Source: Chrysomallon squamiferum (taxonomy: Eukaryota; Mollusca; Gastropoda; Neomphalida; Peltospiridae). From it: a stretch of 16,000 nt of DNA. The notes below the pieces were generated by a model. It searched no databases, had not been told where the DNA came from, and saw only the letters and a program-made list of their open reading frames with translations. Positions 1 through 9,434 of the stretch are shown piece after piece. The position numbers were made by a program, and so were the translations under genes. The stretch lies in NCBI GenBank assembly GCA_012295275.1, contig CM022670.1, forward strand, positions 6,416,661 to 6,432,660, in the 5' to 3' direction. Within the stretch, counting starts at the first letter, position 1. Each line of letters begins with the position of its first letter.

Positions 1-152
1 AAAATAATAAAAACGAAACTATATTAAAATGACATTTATTTATAAAATTATTCAGTATATGCAAACATAAATACATATCACAAAGACACAGACGATCAGG
101 CATAGGGATATAACAAAACAAATATGTAGCCGTATTTCCTTATTGAAATTAC

Positions 153-157
<5 letters not shown>

Positions 158-220
<63 letters not shown>
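158..220. repeat. (ATT)n microsatellite
   Basis: Near-perfect TTA/ATT trinucleotide run of about 20 units. Confidence 0.5.
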
Positions 221-586
221 GAAATGACGTTGTTCTAGAAATAAACTAAGTCATTTCATAATCTAAAATTCTTTCTTAGCAAATGTTAAAAATAAAAAAT
301 CAATTACATCAGGAAGATTTCGAAACACAGTTTCTAGTTCATTAACATTCACCATTTTTATCAGTATTTCTAACGCAAGCTTACAGTAATTCTGAAACGA
401 AACCAAAATGAATGCACCAAAGTTATAACGTTACAATTTTTTTTTTTAAATGTCAAATTATTTATGCTGTTACTTACATATGTATTGATTAATGTTGTAT
501 AAACAGATGGAATGTAATCGACATACGAGACATATTTCCATAAAAGGTGAACTAAATCAGTGCTTAATGTTTTCAAAGAATGTATT

Positions 587-611
587 ATTTTATTTATTTA
601 TTTATTTATTT
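587..611. repeat. (TTTA)n microsatellite
   Basis: About six TTTA units, followed by TTTCAG. Confidence 0.5.
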
Positions 612-1209
612 CAGTGTAATATTTTTATTATAATATTATAAGCTTGCTGACGGCAGCTAAATTCAAGTTCAGATTTAATTCATGAAACATTTGAAACAGT
701 TTGAACAAGGAACTACTTTTAAACTAAAATATCTTCATTTTCAATCAATTCGCAGCAGTCAGACCTGAACCAAATTGAAGTTTAGATTTTACATCTTCTG
801 AAGAATGAATACCGGGTATTTGTTTATTTATCTGTTTATTCAAAAAGAAACAGAAAATTCACCAACGTACATTTCCTGGATATCACAAAGAGATGGAATG
901 AAAACTGCACTGGGCACAAAAGCAGATTTCGGTTAACGATAAAACATGAAACAAAGATGGAATGTTACATTAAGAACCACGTCCTGTACCGTGCTCATAC
1001 ATATCTTGTCCACTTCAGTTAATTTTCATAGCTTTACTTTCATTTAAGATACAAACAATCCTCTCAGTGTAAGAAGAATGTCTTTATTAGACCTTTCTGT
1101 AATAGGATACAGGAATGTCAGTTTTTAAATACATACTATCACTACTGATGCAATGATTAAAATTTTCTTAAGTAAAAAATGTCTAATAATACATGTAATT
1201 TGGAAACAC

Positions 1210-1757
1210 TTTATTTCTGTGACGGTACGAGTCTCTTCAGTTAGCTCCGCTTGTGAAAAAAATTAGTGGCATTTTGTCTGTGTAGAGCTATCTTTATCTA
1301 CATCCATTACAGATGTCTACGCTAGATATATCATTATTTCTCAATGCTTGCACCACAAAATATAGCAGTTTTACATAACATTGATAATTTAGTCAATCCG
1401 CGAACACCAAAAGTGTGAAGAGACGTATTTGAATGTTTTGGTTTAATTCAAAAACAGAAAGTTTATAAAGAAGGACGCCCGTATTTAGAAGCCTGATTGA
1501 CAACAGAGCAAATTCAAACACACTAGTTTTACTCACAAGCAAACAGCTGGAATGGGATATCACGATAAATCATATAATATTACTATGCAAAGTTGTACAG
1601 ATTTTGGAAGCATATTAATAAATAATTAAAAACTGAAGTAATGAAATGGTTTTGTCAAAATAAATAATAAATGATAATTCGGTAGATTAAAAAGTAGATT
1701 ATGTAAATAACAATAATAATAATAATAAAGCAAAATAAAATAAAATAAAAATTTGTA

Positions 1758-1803
<46 letters not shown>

Positions 1804-1984
1804 GTAATAATAAGATTAATAATAATAATAATTAAAAGAACGAAAAATACAATAAATAGGCCATTTTGAGTTTAGTATTATAGTGCGTAGTAATACCCGT
1901 ATGTATACTGTGATAGTTGTTTTAAATAGTAAATAAATAAATATGTAACAATGTTCTCGGAATTCAACTGTTTTGTAAATGACG
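1210..1984 (-). promoter_or_regulatory. Probable 3' UTR with candidate polyadenylation signal
   Basis: Reading the minus strand downstream of the stop, the first canonical AATAAA is at 1215-1210, which would give a 3' UTR of about 775 nt. A variant ATTAAA lies earlier, at 1447-1442. A GTGTTT-type stretch follows the 1215 signal. The UTR would contain the (ATT)n-rich tract at 1712-1834. The actual cleavage site cannot be decided from sequence alone. Confidence 0.5.
1712..1834. repeat. (AAT)n / (AAAAT)n microsatellite cluster
   Basis: Interrupted AAT runs at 1712-1728 and 1759-1834 flank an AAAAT stretch at 1732-1750. The cluster falls in the probable 3' UTR, where the transcript would read as UUA/AUU-rich sequence. 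Confidence 0.5.
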
Positions 1985-2553
1985 TCACGCTTCACTGAAA
2001 ATCTCGTCCTCAGAATCAATCGTATAACTACCGGAAGTAGTCGTGCCGCCATCACTGTCAACACTACGCGGAAGACTTCCATACGAACCCAAGTACGCAA
2101 GCGCAGTACAGTTCAAAGGATTGCGCAGTATTGTGTAATCTCCGTCGTCATTTGGCGGAAATTCACGAATAGAAACGGCCAGATTTTGTCTGGGGAAAGT
2201 CACGTGTTTTCCGTTCTGTGTTTTTGGAGAATTATCGTCTAGTCCGTCTCCGTAAAACCTCACTTTCAGATTCTGTTTCTGTCTCACTTTCATGTTTGTA
2301 TCTGAAAATCCTTTCACGTCCCTGAACGAATGACTGGGTCTGTTATCGTCTGAATAGCCCGTGTTTAGGGGCGCGTCCCTGAACGACTGACTCCCAGGGG
2401 TGGGTTTGAACTGGGTTGAGGGAGGAGGATCGTTGAATGTTTTAAATATTTTCACGTTCACTGCTCTCTTCTCACGAGGCGGTATCGTAGGAGGCGAGTT
2501 TCTGCGGACACTTTCAATTCCGAATGAGTAAACCTGGGGATTGTTTCGAAATT
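1985..2553 (-). CDS. Protocadherin coding exon 3 (distal cytoplasmic tail, residues 954-1142)
   Basis: The acceptor is TTATTTTTCAG|AATTTC (AG at 2555-2554). The exon starts in phase 1, so GA-A forms Glu954, and ends at TGA (1987-1985). The encoded tail is polar and probably disordered. It has a proline patch (PPTIPP, DPPPSTQ), two copies of a S[QH]SFRD...G[YF]SD[DT]N unit, LKVRFYG (about 1049), GKHVTFP (about 1068) and an acidic Ser/Thr-rich end, TTTSGSYTIDSEDEIFSEA. KVRF and KHVTF both match the [RK]x(0,1)[VI]x[FW] docking pattern for protein phosphatase 1; vertebrate delta-1 protocadherins carry an RVTF-type PP1 site in their CM3 block. GC content falls sharply just past the stop, which supports this 3' end of the coding region. 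Confidence 0.5.
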
Positions 2554-4921
2554 CTGAAAAATAAATAACCAGAATTATAGACTGATAAATACACAGATAG
2601 ACTGACAGAAATACAGAGACAGATAGATAGGTAGAGACACACACAGACAGACAGAGGTAGATAGATAGGTAGAGACACACACAGACAGAGACAGATAGTA
2701 AGGTAGACAAACAGAGAGACAGATAGACAGATAGGCAGACATACAGACAGAGATATACATAGACAGATAAAGAAATTGGCAGATGAATGGATAGAAGGAC
2801 AGATAGAGAAAGGAATGTAGTAAATACAAAGCGAACGAAAGAAACAATTTAGGGTGGAAAAGAAAAGAAAGTTTATAATGAATAAAATGAGAACAACTAA
2901 AATTTAATTTAACTTGTTCCTATTAGAAGGAATGAAAGGAATGAGCACTCAAAAACAAGGGAAGTTTTTATCTCTGTATCACTGTTGTACAAACCTGCAA
3001 TATCCGGGCACTGATTATACGGAATGTCATCTTCACTTCCGCCTCTGCCGCTGTCGCTGGTGGTGGTTTCCCCAGACATGTCGCTCCTGACGTCTTCATT
3101 CAGACAGGGCGCCTGGGAAATAGAATAATACATGTAATAATAACAATAATCATGATGATGATGATATTTTAAAAATAAATTACAAAAAAATATATAATAC
3201 ATTGATAAGATGCATTTTTTGTTTGTTGACAAAACCAAAATTGATATTTAATATTCACTTCTTTAAAACCCAGCCAGTTTTGGTACTAAAGGTATTTACG
3301 ATTGTTTTACATATAATAATGATGTAAAGGACGAAACGCCACTACAGTGAAGCTGCAAGAATTCTTTTATCAGTTAGCAGCAATGAATCTTTTAGATATA
3401 CTTGTTTGTTACTCATCACACGTCGGTACACAGTGTTTGGTAAAGTGGTTGGAAAGATAAATAGCTTTTATGGGTGTTTGAAAGAATCGATCCCTAAACA
3501 GACCTGTCGACTGTTTTACTTACATACTACAGGGCGACTGTTTATCACATATCAAGCGAAAAGCTTGCTGATCTCAGAAGAAATCCTAGCCAGCTGTAGT
3601 TAATTTAATTTTCTGTGATGACTGAGTCTAGACATTACATTAAAGACGTTCTTAGATGTCAAATATTTGTAAAAACGATATTTTCAGACTAAATAATTAT
3701 CATTTATATCGCTACATCTTTAAAGTGATTAGAAATTAATATTCTTTATTTACAAAGGCCTTGCTTGATGATGATCACTCGCTCAAAATCGTGAATAAAA
3801 ACATGAAAACAGTGTGTCTGACACAACCAATACGGCATAATCGTTAAGAAAACATTAAAATCATCCCAAACCGTATTTATCCTGCTAAACGAACATCGTC
3901 TTAATTTGTTTTCGTCTTTCGTATTTAGAATATTATTAAAGTTACTCGTTTTTATTGCAGAACGCTGTGAGATGATAATTCTCTAACGTCTCTCTCTCTA
4001 TTTGAACGTCGTCTTATCATTCCTGTGTGTCTTTAACAATCATTTGGTCGGCGCGGTCTCGGTAACGTTATTAATATCGATAGATGTTTGCCTGCTCACT
4101 CGGGGTAAACATTTCCAAGTCCTGATTAAACACCGCACAAGCAGATTACATTGGTACGCGATGCACAGTAATTCTAACAATGACTGAAATAACCGGTGAC
4201 AGAAAACTGTAGCTGCCCGTGACGGATGAAGAAAAGAGTAAGAGACGTTTCGTGTTAATAATATTGTCCAAGTTCTGATGTGTTGACAGTTTCTATTGTA
4301 GCACACACAGAGAGCTGTTGTCGTGTTACTTGACGTGACGTGGCTCTGTGGTGAAGAGCTTGACGTAAATACGGCAAATACAGGATCGATCCTCGCTGAT
4401 GGCTTAGACTACAAGTATTTGTCATCCTAACCAATGTAAACAAACTGGTGCATCAAAGACTGTGGTTTGTGACGTGCAGTCTGTTGGGGGAATTAAAACG
4501 TAGCCTATTATGAATGCAGGATTATATCACAACCACATATTTGAAATAAAATCCGATGAGAGAAAATTAATCAATATTGTATGCTATTAAAGACAAAAAA
4601 GCCTAATATTTCAGCAGACTAATGAAATATTTTATTATTACTACAACTAATGTTACATCTCGAATAACTATATTAAAAGTTTTAAGTTAAATGCCATCAT
4701 CGTTTAAGTGAGTCGTGTTGGTTGTATTAAAATAGACTGAAGTCTGTCATATTTGTAATGTAAGAACCATACGTCTCAAGTGTCGCAAATAGAGAAAACT
4801 AGCAACAAAACGTTGCAAGAAGTCAGATGCAATGACTGTAATGTTAAGTTTTAAATGCATAACCATATGTTTTAAATTTTGAAAAGAAAATAACTCAGTA
4901 ACAATTATTAATATGTGTGTG

Positions 4922-4985
<64 letters not shown>

Positions 4986-7900
4986 CATTATTCAGCATTC
5001 TAAAATAATATTTTTGAAATAAGATCTGTGCAATCGCAAAACATACACTTTCATATTAAAACGTATAAAAGTTTTGACGGAGACTGGCTAAGAAATATTA
5101 ATCCACTTTTGTGAAACATCTTTTATGTCACATAGTTCAGAGTTTGAGTATTTTCTCACGATGATGATAGTGTAATAACGGTTTAGAGACAAGACATAGA
5201 ATAAACAATGACAGATAAATCTCTAACATTTCAGTCCTTTGAAGCACAAAATATCTGAATGCTAATGACAGTTACCAGAAAGACAGAAGATGTTGTAAAA
5301 TGTTTTAAACTCTAATAAATTATGATAAATAGGTACCGATTTAGAACCACAGAAATAGCTTAACCACAGAGGCAGAAAATGTTATCAAATCTTTAATATT
5401 CCAACAGTTTATGACAATCAGTACGTATGTGATTCAGAACTAATTCCACTTCAAAGCAACAGCTTAACCACAGAGAAACAAAATGTTATGAAACCTTTAA
5501 CATTTTAATAATTTATGGTAATGACTACCTGGCTTATATTCTCAAGATATTAATTTCAGATGAATAACTTAACCGCGGTGACACAGTGTATTGTTGTGTT
5601 TGACATTTAAATAAACTGAGATAAAAAGTCGACTGCTCTGAGTTGAGGAATTTAAGATAAAGAAATATCAGCTCGCTGGGATCTTGCTAACCGCAACATC
5701 AGAGAATAAATTAAATCTTAATGTTTAAAAAAATAATAATATTTCAAACCTTCAGATTAAATATATAAATATTTTATTTCTACGAATGCATTTCACTGGA
5801 AGGCAATCACTCAAAATCTTTGTTAAAGACAGTGAATAATGAACAAGAGAAAAATATGTTTTGTTTGCATACATTTTAAACGCCTTGGGCAAACATGTAG
5901 TTTCATGCTGCAATGCAACGCCTCGAGTGTGGAGATTGTTGGTGACTATTAATATTAAATGTTGATGACATTTTTACTTTCTCTGTGTATTAGGAAGATG
6001 TCAGGTTTTGTAAAACTGATCTCATCTCATTGTTATTCTTCTCGCCATTACATAGAATCAGCAGAGTATAAAAAAAAAAAAAAAAAATGTCGACGTTACA
6101 ATCTATCTTCGATTTAAAAATCATGTAATTTACTTAGTTCCGGTAGCCTGTCGGAATATTTGATTTATTTTTTTAAACTCTGTATCGCTCCTCTTAGGCA
6201 AATCTATCCGCCCAGTTCAAATACGAAATAAAAATAACAATACTAGAACACATATACAAGAATGATGATTTTTGACATTTCTTGTTCAGTTCGTAAGCAG
6301 AGAATCACCGTTACTAACAAAACAAATCTAATATTTATTCCAAACTCAGAATCAAAATCAGATAGGTCGGACATTGGTATAAGATATTCAGATATTACAT
6401 ATACAATAAAACTAAAATTAGGAGTATATACCAGTTAAATATATTTGTGTTTTATTTAATGATAATATATATATATATTCAAAAACAGGGAAAGGTAACA
6501 TTTTTAAAAATAATTATGTTATAAGCAGATATACGATGATAATTATAGTCATATATTAGCACAGGCAATTTCTACAAGGTGTTCACTGTTAGATAACTGG
6601 GATGTTGCAAACAGGTAAGTATAAACTGAGGTGTTACAAAACAGGTAAAAATACTTACATTTCTAAATGTGTAGAAGTCCTGTCTACCATAACGATCCAG
6701 TGTTGCCTGATTCAAGATGTCAGTCACGTGATTTCCGGTATCCAGACTGTTTATCTCGCGCTTGTCTTTGGGACTGGCTTTTGGCGAGAAGCCGATTTCC
6801 ATGTCCTCAGAAAACACCACGTTCAAGTCTTTGCTCGTCACTTCCTGCCACACCTGAGTCTGCGCACTTTCTTTGTTATTTCCAGCTTCGCCGTCAACCT
6901 TCTCCTCAGTCTGGTGACTGCTCGAGTCCGATCTGCGAATAAACAAAATCGTCGACAGAATGACGACCGAGACGACGACAGTAATCCCTGCCACGACGCC
7001 AGCGATGACCATGTACCTCTGCGACTCTGCTTCCATGTTGGCTGCAAGCAATGTGGCGTTGGTGAAGATGATGTTGACGTCAAGCCTCTGCTGGGACTGT
7101 TTGGGAGGTTTTCCGCCGTCTTTGACTATTATGGTTAGTTCGTACTTGGGCTTATCGTCCACTGTAATTCGCCTGTTCAATAGCAGTTCTCCAGTATCTG
7201 AGACCATCTTGAAAACTTCGTCCTCGTTGCCTGACAACACGTAATACGACAACTGGGCGTTGACCCCTCGTCTCTGTCCGTGGCTATCACTCTGGACACG
7301 TTGGAGCCTGGAGCAACGTCTGAGAAGATGGTGATGCTGGACTGTTCTTTGTTGGGGAATAAGATGAGAGGTTTGTGGTTGTTGATGTCGTCTATGTTTA
7401 TCTGAACCGTTCCTGTTGTGTTCAGAGGAGGTTTACCCTTGTCTGACACAAAAACACTCATATTGTACACAGCCTGCTTCTCACGGAGGAGCAGTCTGCT
7501 GGTTCGAATGACGCCATCGGTGAATACGATAAAGGGGAGATCGGGGACAGAGGTGAGAAGTTTGTATTCCAACTCGCTGTTCTGACCGATGTCGTTGTCC
7601 ATCGCTTCCAGTCTTCCAATAATCCGACCAGCGGGCATCATCTCAGGTACATGAATCATCACAGGGTTGGACGGAAACCTCGGTCTGTTGTCGTTGACGT
7701 CGAGAATGTTGACGGTAACGGTGGTGGAGCCTGTGAGAGGTTTGTTGCCCTGATCGACTGCGTAGACGGTGAAAGAAATCTCTGACATCGTCTCTCTGTC
7801 GAACACGTCGTTGGCGGTGACAACGCCCGATTTTTCATCCACAGAAAACATGGAGCCAACGTCTAAGTTCAGTTTGTACACGATGTCTGCGTTCACTCCC

Positions 7901-9399
7901 AGATCCTTGTCCGTGGCGGACACCTGGGTCACAAACTTGTTTCTGTAACTGTTTTCAGTCAGGTTGGCGCGGTACACCAGACTTTTGAACACTGGGGGAC
8001 TGTCGTTTATATCAGTGATAATCGCCAAAAAATTCACAAACGCACTCAAACTTGGACTTCCCGAATCTGAACACGTGATCGTCACATTGTGCTGGTCACG
8101 TGACTCTCGGTCCAGACGATGATTAATCAAAATGGCGTAACCTTTTCCTTCCAGTTTCTCCACTTTGAACTTGTCATCATTCGACAGACAGGAGACTTCT
8201 CCGTTTAATCCCGAATCGAAATCTTCAACTTTTACGTGACCCACGAACGTCCCCACCCTGGATTCCTCGGTCAGGAGGATGGTGTCTGCATATACGGGCG
8301 ATTTCAGAACGAGCTCCAGCTTTGGTGGGGTGTTGCCGACGTCCAGAATGGTGGCGTGAAGAATTGCTTGTGACGCCAACGACGGGTCGCCGTCGTCTCT
8401 CGCTTCTATCACTGTCTTGTACGTCTTTCCAGAGTGGTACAGCAACGGCGCTTTGACAGTCAGAACTCCAGTGGTGAAATCTAAGTCGAAGAGCTGCTCC
8501 AGCTGAGACGGTCTGATAGAACTGAAGGTGTACGTGACGTCGGCGTTCTTGCCAAGATCTTTGTCGAACGCTTCTATCTGTCCCACCACTGAACCGATGG
8601 GTTTTGTTTCATCAACGAACAGATTGTATTCCTTCTGACTGAACTCGGGCGCGTGGTCGTTAAAATCCGTCACCTTTATGTGAACGGTCAACGTTCCAGT
8701 CTTAGGTTCGCTCCCACCGTCCGTGGCGATAATTTTCAAAGTGTATTTGTCCTGCATTTCGCGATCCAGCGGTCCCAGGGTAACTATTTTCAAATCTGTT
8801 CTGCCGTCCAGTTTTTTCTCGTACTCAATGTCAAACAAATCTCTGTGAGTCGTGATGTGGTAGCTCTGCACTGAGTTGTTGATTCCCGTGTCGCTGTCAG
8901 TGGCTCCGTGAACGGGAATCTTTCTTCCCGCTGTGTCTGATTCAACTATAGACCGAGTTATCTCGCTCGGCACAAACACCGGGGCGTTGTCGTTGATGTC
9001 GTCGATTTTAATCTTCACTGTCAGTATCCTTAACAACGTGATGTTGAGCTGAACTGTGACGTCAAACTCCACCTCACACGTCATCGACATGTTACACACC
9101 TCCTCCCTGTCAATCATGGCTGTGGAGAAAATGGCGCCGGTCCTGCGGTTGATGCTGAACATGGAGGCCGTGTGCAGAGTGTTGGGGTTGAGGAAGCTGA
9201 ATCTGATAAACGGAAGATCTTTCTTGCTCACGCCGTGGATGACGCTGCTCGTCTCGGAGAGGTTGCCGACGTACGAGCCTGCGGGTTTCTGCTCGAGAAG
9301 ATGAAACATAACATCCGCACCACTTAACGGCACAATGAATCCCGTGAGAAAAACAAAAACGAAGTCCAAACACACCTCAGTGACAGTTCTGTACGACAT
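1985..9399 (-). CDS. Protocadherin (delta-1-like, seven cadherin repeats), three coding exons, one apparent frameshift
   Basis: Coding exons 9399-6659, 3112-2995 and 2553-1985 join in frame to about 1,142 residues if one missing base near 7264-7267 is allowed for. Order: signal peptide (1-28), cadherin repeats EC1-EC7 (about 30-142, 143-253, 254-362, 363-471, 472-576, 577-681, 682-780), membrane helix (about 797-821), cytoplasmic tail (822-1142). Calcium motifs visible include DINDNAP (134), DFNDHAP (245), DINDSPP (463), DVNDNRP (567) and LDRE (211, 429). EC1 has the Cys-x5-Cys loop (C102, C108) typical of protocadherins. Established for the family: calcium-dependent homophilic adhesion at the plasma membrane, often in neurons. 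Seven repeats and RVxF-like tail motifs resemble vertebrate delta-1 protocadherins. No orthologue can be named. The start is the first ATG after an in-frame stop (9423-9421). The single-base break could be a sequence error or real inactivation. Confidence 0.5.
2554..2994 (-). other. Intron 2 of the protocadherin
   Basis: It is 441 bp, bounded by GTTTGT and TTTTTCAG on the minus strand. More than half of it is the degenerate GACA/GATA array described separately. Translations of this array are spurious. Confidence 0.5.
2578..2812. repeat. Degenerate (AGAC/AGAT)n tetranucleotide array with a 38-bp duplication
   Basis: Plus-strand sequence is built from AGAC, AGAT and AGGT units. A block beginning GATAGATAGGTAGAGACACACACAG at 2622 is repeated at 2660, giving a 38-bp higher-order period. 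It lies entirely inside intron 2, about 25 bp from the exon 3 acceptor. Confidence 0.5.
2995..3112 (-). CDS. Protocadherin coding exon 2 (cytoplasmic tail, residues 915-953)
   Basis: The acceptor is TTCTATTTCCCAG|GCG (AG at 3114-3113) and the donor GCAG|GTTTGT (GT at 2994-2993). The exon is 118 nt, entered in phase 0 and left in phase 1, matching the neighbouring exons. It encodes an acidic, Ser/Thr-rich stretch including SGETTTSDSGRGGSEDDI, followed by PYNQCPDIA. The TTSDSGRG-SEDD pattern resembles short conserved blocks seen in invertebrate and delta-type protocadherin tails (recognised by eye, not searched). Skipping the exon would shift the frame and end translation early in exon 3, so it is needed for the full tail. 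Confidence is high because both splice sites and the phases agree. Confidence 0.5.
4334..4440 (+). mobile_element. Candidate tRNA-derived SINE head (RNA polymerase III boxes)
   Basis: TGGCTCTGTGG at 4341-4351 fits an A box (TRGCNNARYGG), and the following GTGAAGAGC also looks tRNA-like. GGATCGATCC at 4383-4392 resembles a B box (GGTTCGANNCC) with one mismatch in the core. The ~42-bp spacing between box starts is what tRNA genes and tRNA-derived SINEs have. No cloverleaf acceptor stem is obvious, so a functional tRNA is unlikely. The 3' boundary and any target-site duplication were not identified. Confidence 0.5.
4926..4982. repeat. (TA)n microsatellite in intron 1
   Basis: About 28 uninterrupted TA units. 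Confidence 0.5.
5270..5600. repeat. Decayed ~104-bp tandem repeat (3-4 copies) in intron 1
   Basis: AGCTTAACCACAGAG recurs at 5357 and 5461, a related AACTTAACCGCGG starts at 5566, and a weaker AGTTACCAGAAAGACAG starts near 5270. Each is followed by similar text of the type AAAATGTTAT..AAA.CTTTAA.ATT...AATTTATG. Spacings are about 88, 104 and 105 bp. Divergence between copies is substantial, so this is an old array. Confidence 0.5.
6070..6087 (+). repeat. Poly-A run
   Basis: Eighteen A residues in intron 1, with no recognisable retroelement body directly upstream. Confidence 0.5.
6600..6648. repeat. Short tandem duplication beside the exon 1 donor
   Basis: GGATGTTGCAAACAGGTAA (from 6599-6600) is repeated imperfectly as GGTGTTACAAAACAGGTAA (from about 6630), a period of about 30 bp, ending within 10 bp of the minus-strand splice donor. 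Confidence 0.5.
6659..9399 (-). CDS. Protocadherin coding exon 1: signal peptide, EC1-EC7, membrane helix, proximal tail
   Basis: One exon encodes the whole ectodomain and membrane segment, as is usual for protocadherins. The frame runs from ATG at 9399 (G at -3) to a consensus donor AAT|GTAAGT, with GT at 6658-6657; the intron phase is 0. Near the N-terminus, FVFVFLTGFIV (about 13-23) followed by PLSGA fits a signal peptide cleaved around residue 28. YMVIAGVVAGITVVV then ILSTILFIRR (from about 796) is the membrane helix with basic stop-transfer residues. Many N-glycosylation sequons lie in the repeats, including NLS 46, NIT 119, NVT 438, NLT 479 and NTT 660. The frame changes at residue 712, where GAG GGG should be followed by GTC AAC GCC. 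A base seems lost from the C4 run (plus strand) at 7264-7267. Both flanking frames are long and show normal cadherin sequence. Reading through the donor would add 28 residues before a stop at 6574-6572. Confidence 0.5.
7264..7267 (-). other. Apparent 1-base deletion (frameshift) in EC7
   Basis: The upstream frame reads VIATDRDEG and then loses cadherin character (STPSCRITC...) until a stop near 7177. The alternate frame, from the same point, reads VNAQLSYYVLSG, completing the expected DRDxGxNAxLxY calcium-binding motif seen in the other repeats (for example DKDLGVNADIVY at 498). One extra G in the transcript-strand run GGGG would join them. A short homopolymer is a common place for indel errors in sequencing. 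Confidence 0.5.
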
Positions 9400-9420
9400 C
9401 TCACTGCACACCTTGTCTCT

Positions 9421-9429
9421 TCACTTCAT
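9421..9429 (-). promoter_or_regulatory. Two-codon upstream ORF before the protocadherin start
   Basis: ATG AAG TGA (9429-9421) sits 21 nt before and in frame with the chosen start ATG at 9399. Its TGA rules out an in-frame upstream start. If transcribed, this minimal uORF could modulate initiation; that is inference. Confidence 0.5.
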
Positions 9430-9434
9430 ATCAC

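Larger units (their letters stand above)
1..1209. other. AT-rich downstream flank, no gene seen
   Basis: AT-rich sequence with short homopolymers and two microsatellites (158-220 and 587-611). The only open frame above 60 codons (370-576, minus) shows no domain, signal or composition suggesting coding. The decamer AGATGGAATG occurs at 505, 891 and 955. Confidence 0.5.
3113..6658 (-). other. Intron 1 of the protocadherin
   Basis: This 3,546-bp AT-rich intron separates the ectodomain exon from the tail exons. Its sub-features are a tRNA-like SINE-head candidate (about 4334-4440), a (TA)n tract (4926-4982), a decayed ~104-bp tandem repeat (about 5270-5600), a poly-A run (6070-6087) and a ~30-bp duplication just inside the donor (6600-6648). 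No convincing exon or RNA gene was seen in the remainder. Short open frames at 3406-3603 and 4002-4306 have no recognisable features. Confidence 0.5.

Noticed and set aside
1980-1987. Perfect CRE palindrome TGACGTCA at the stop codon
   Set aside because: It includes the TGA stop and coding sequence; an 8-bp match at the gene end is most simply chance.
2575-2847. Minus-strand frame with SVCVSTYLS repeats and the N-terminal part of the frame entering exon 3
   Set aside because: It translates the intronic GACA/GATA array; the acceptor at 2555-2554 and phase agreement show that coding begins at 2553.
3406-3603. 65-codon frame in intron 1
   Set aside because: No recognisable motif and no splice context; a chance frame is likely.
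4334-4405. Functional tRNA gene
   Set aside because: A and B boxes are spaced correctly, but the B box core is altered and no acceptor-stem pairing is evident.
6602-7244. Plus-strand frames opposite the protocadherin exon
   Set aside because: They are antisense shadows of strongly coding minus-strand cadherin sequence; the same applies at 8653-8874 and 9056-9304.
9400-9411. Extending the protocadherin N-terminus four codons to a GTG
   Set aside because: Eukaryotic initiation there is improbable; the first ATG after the in-frame TGA is at 9399.
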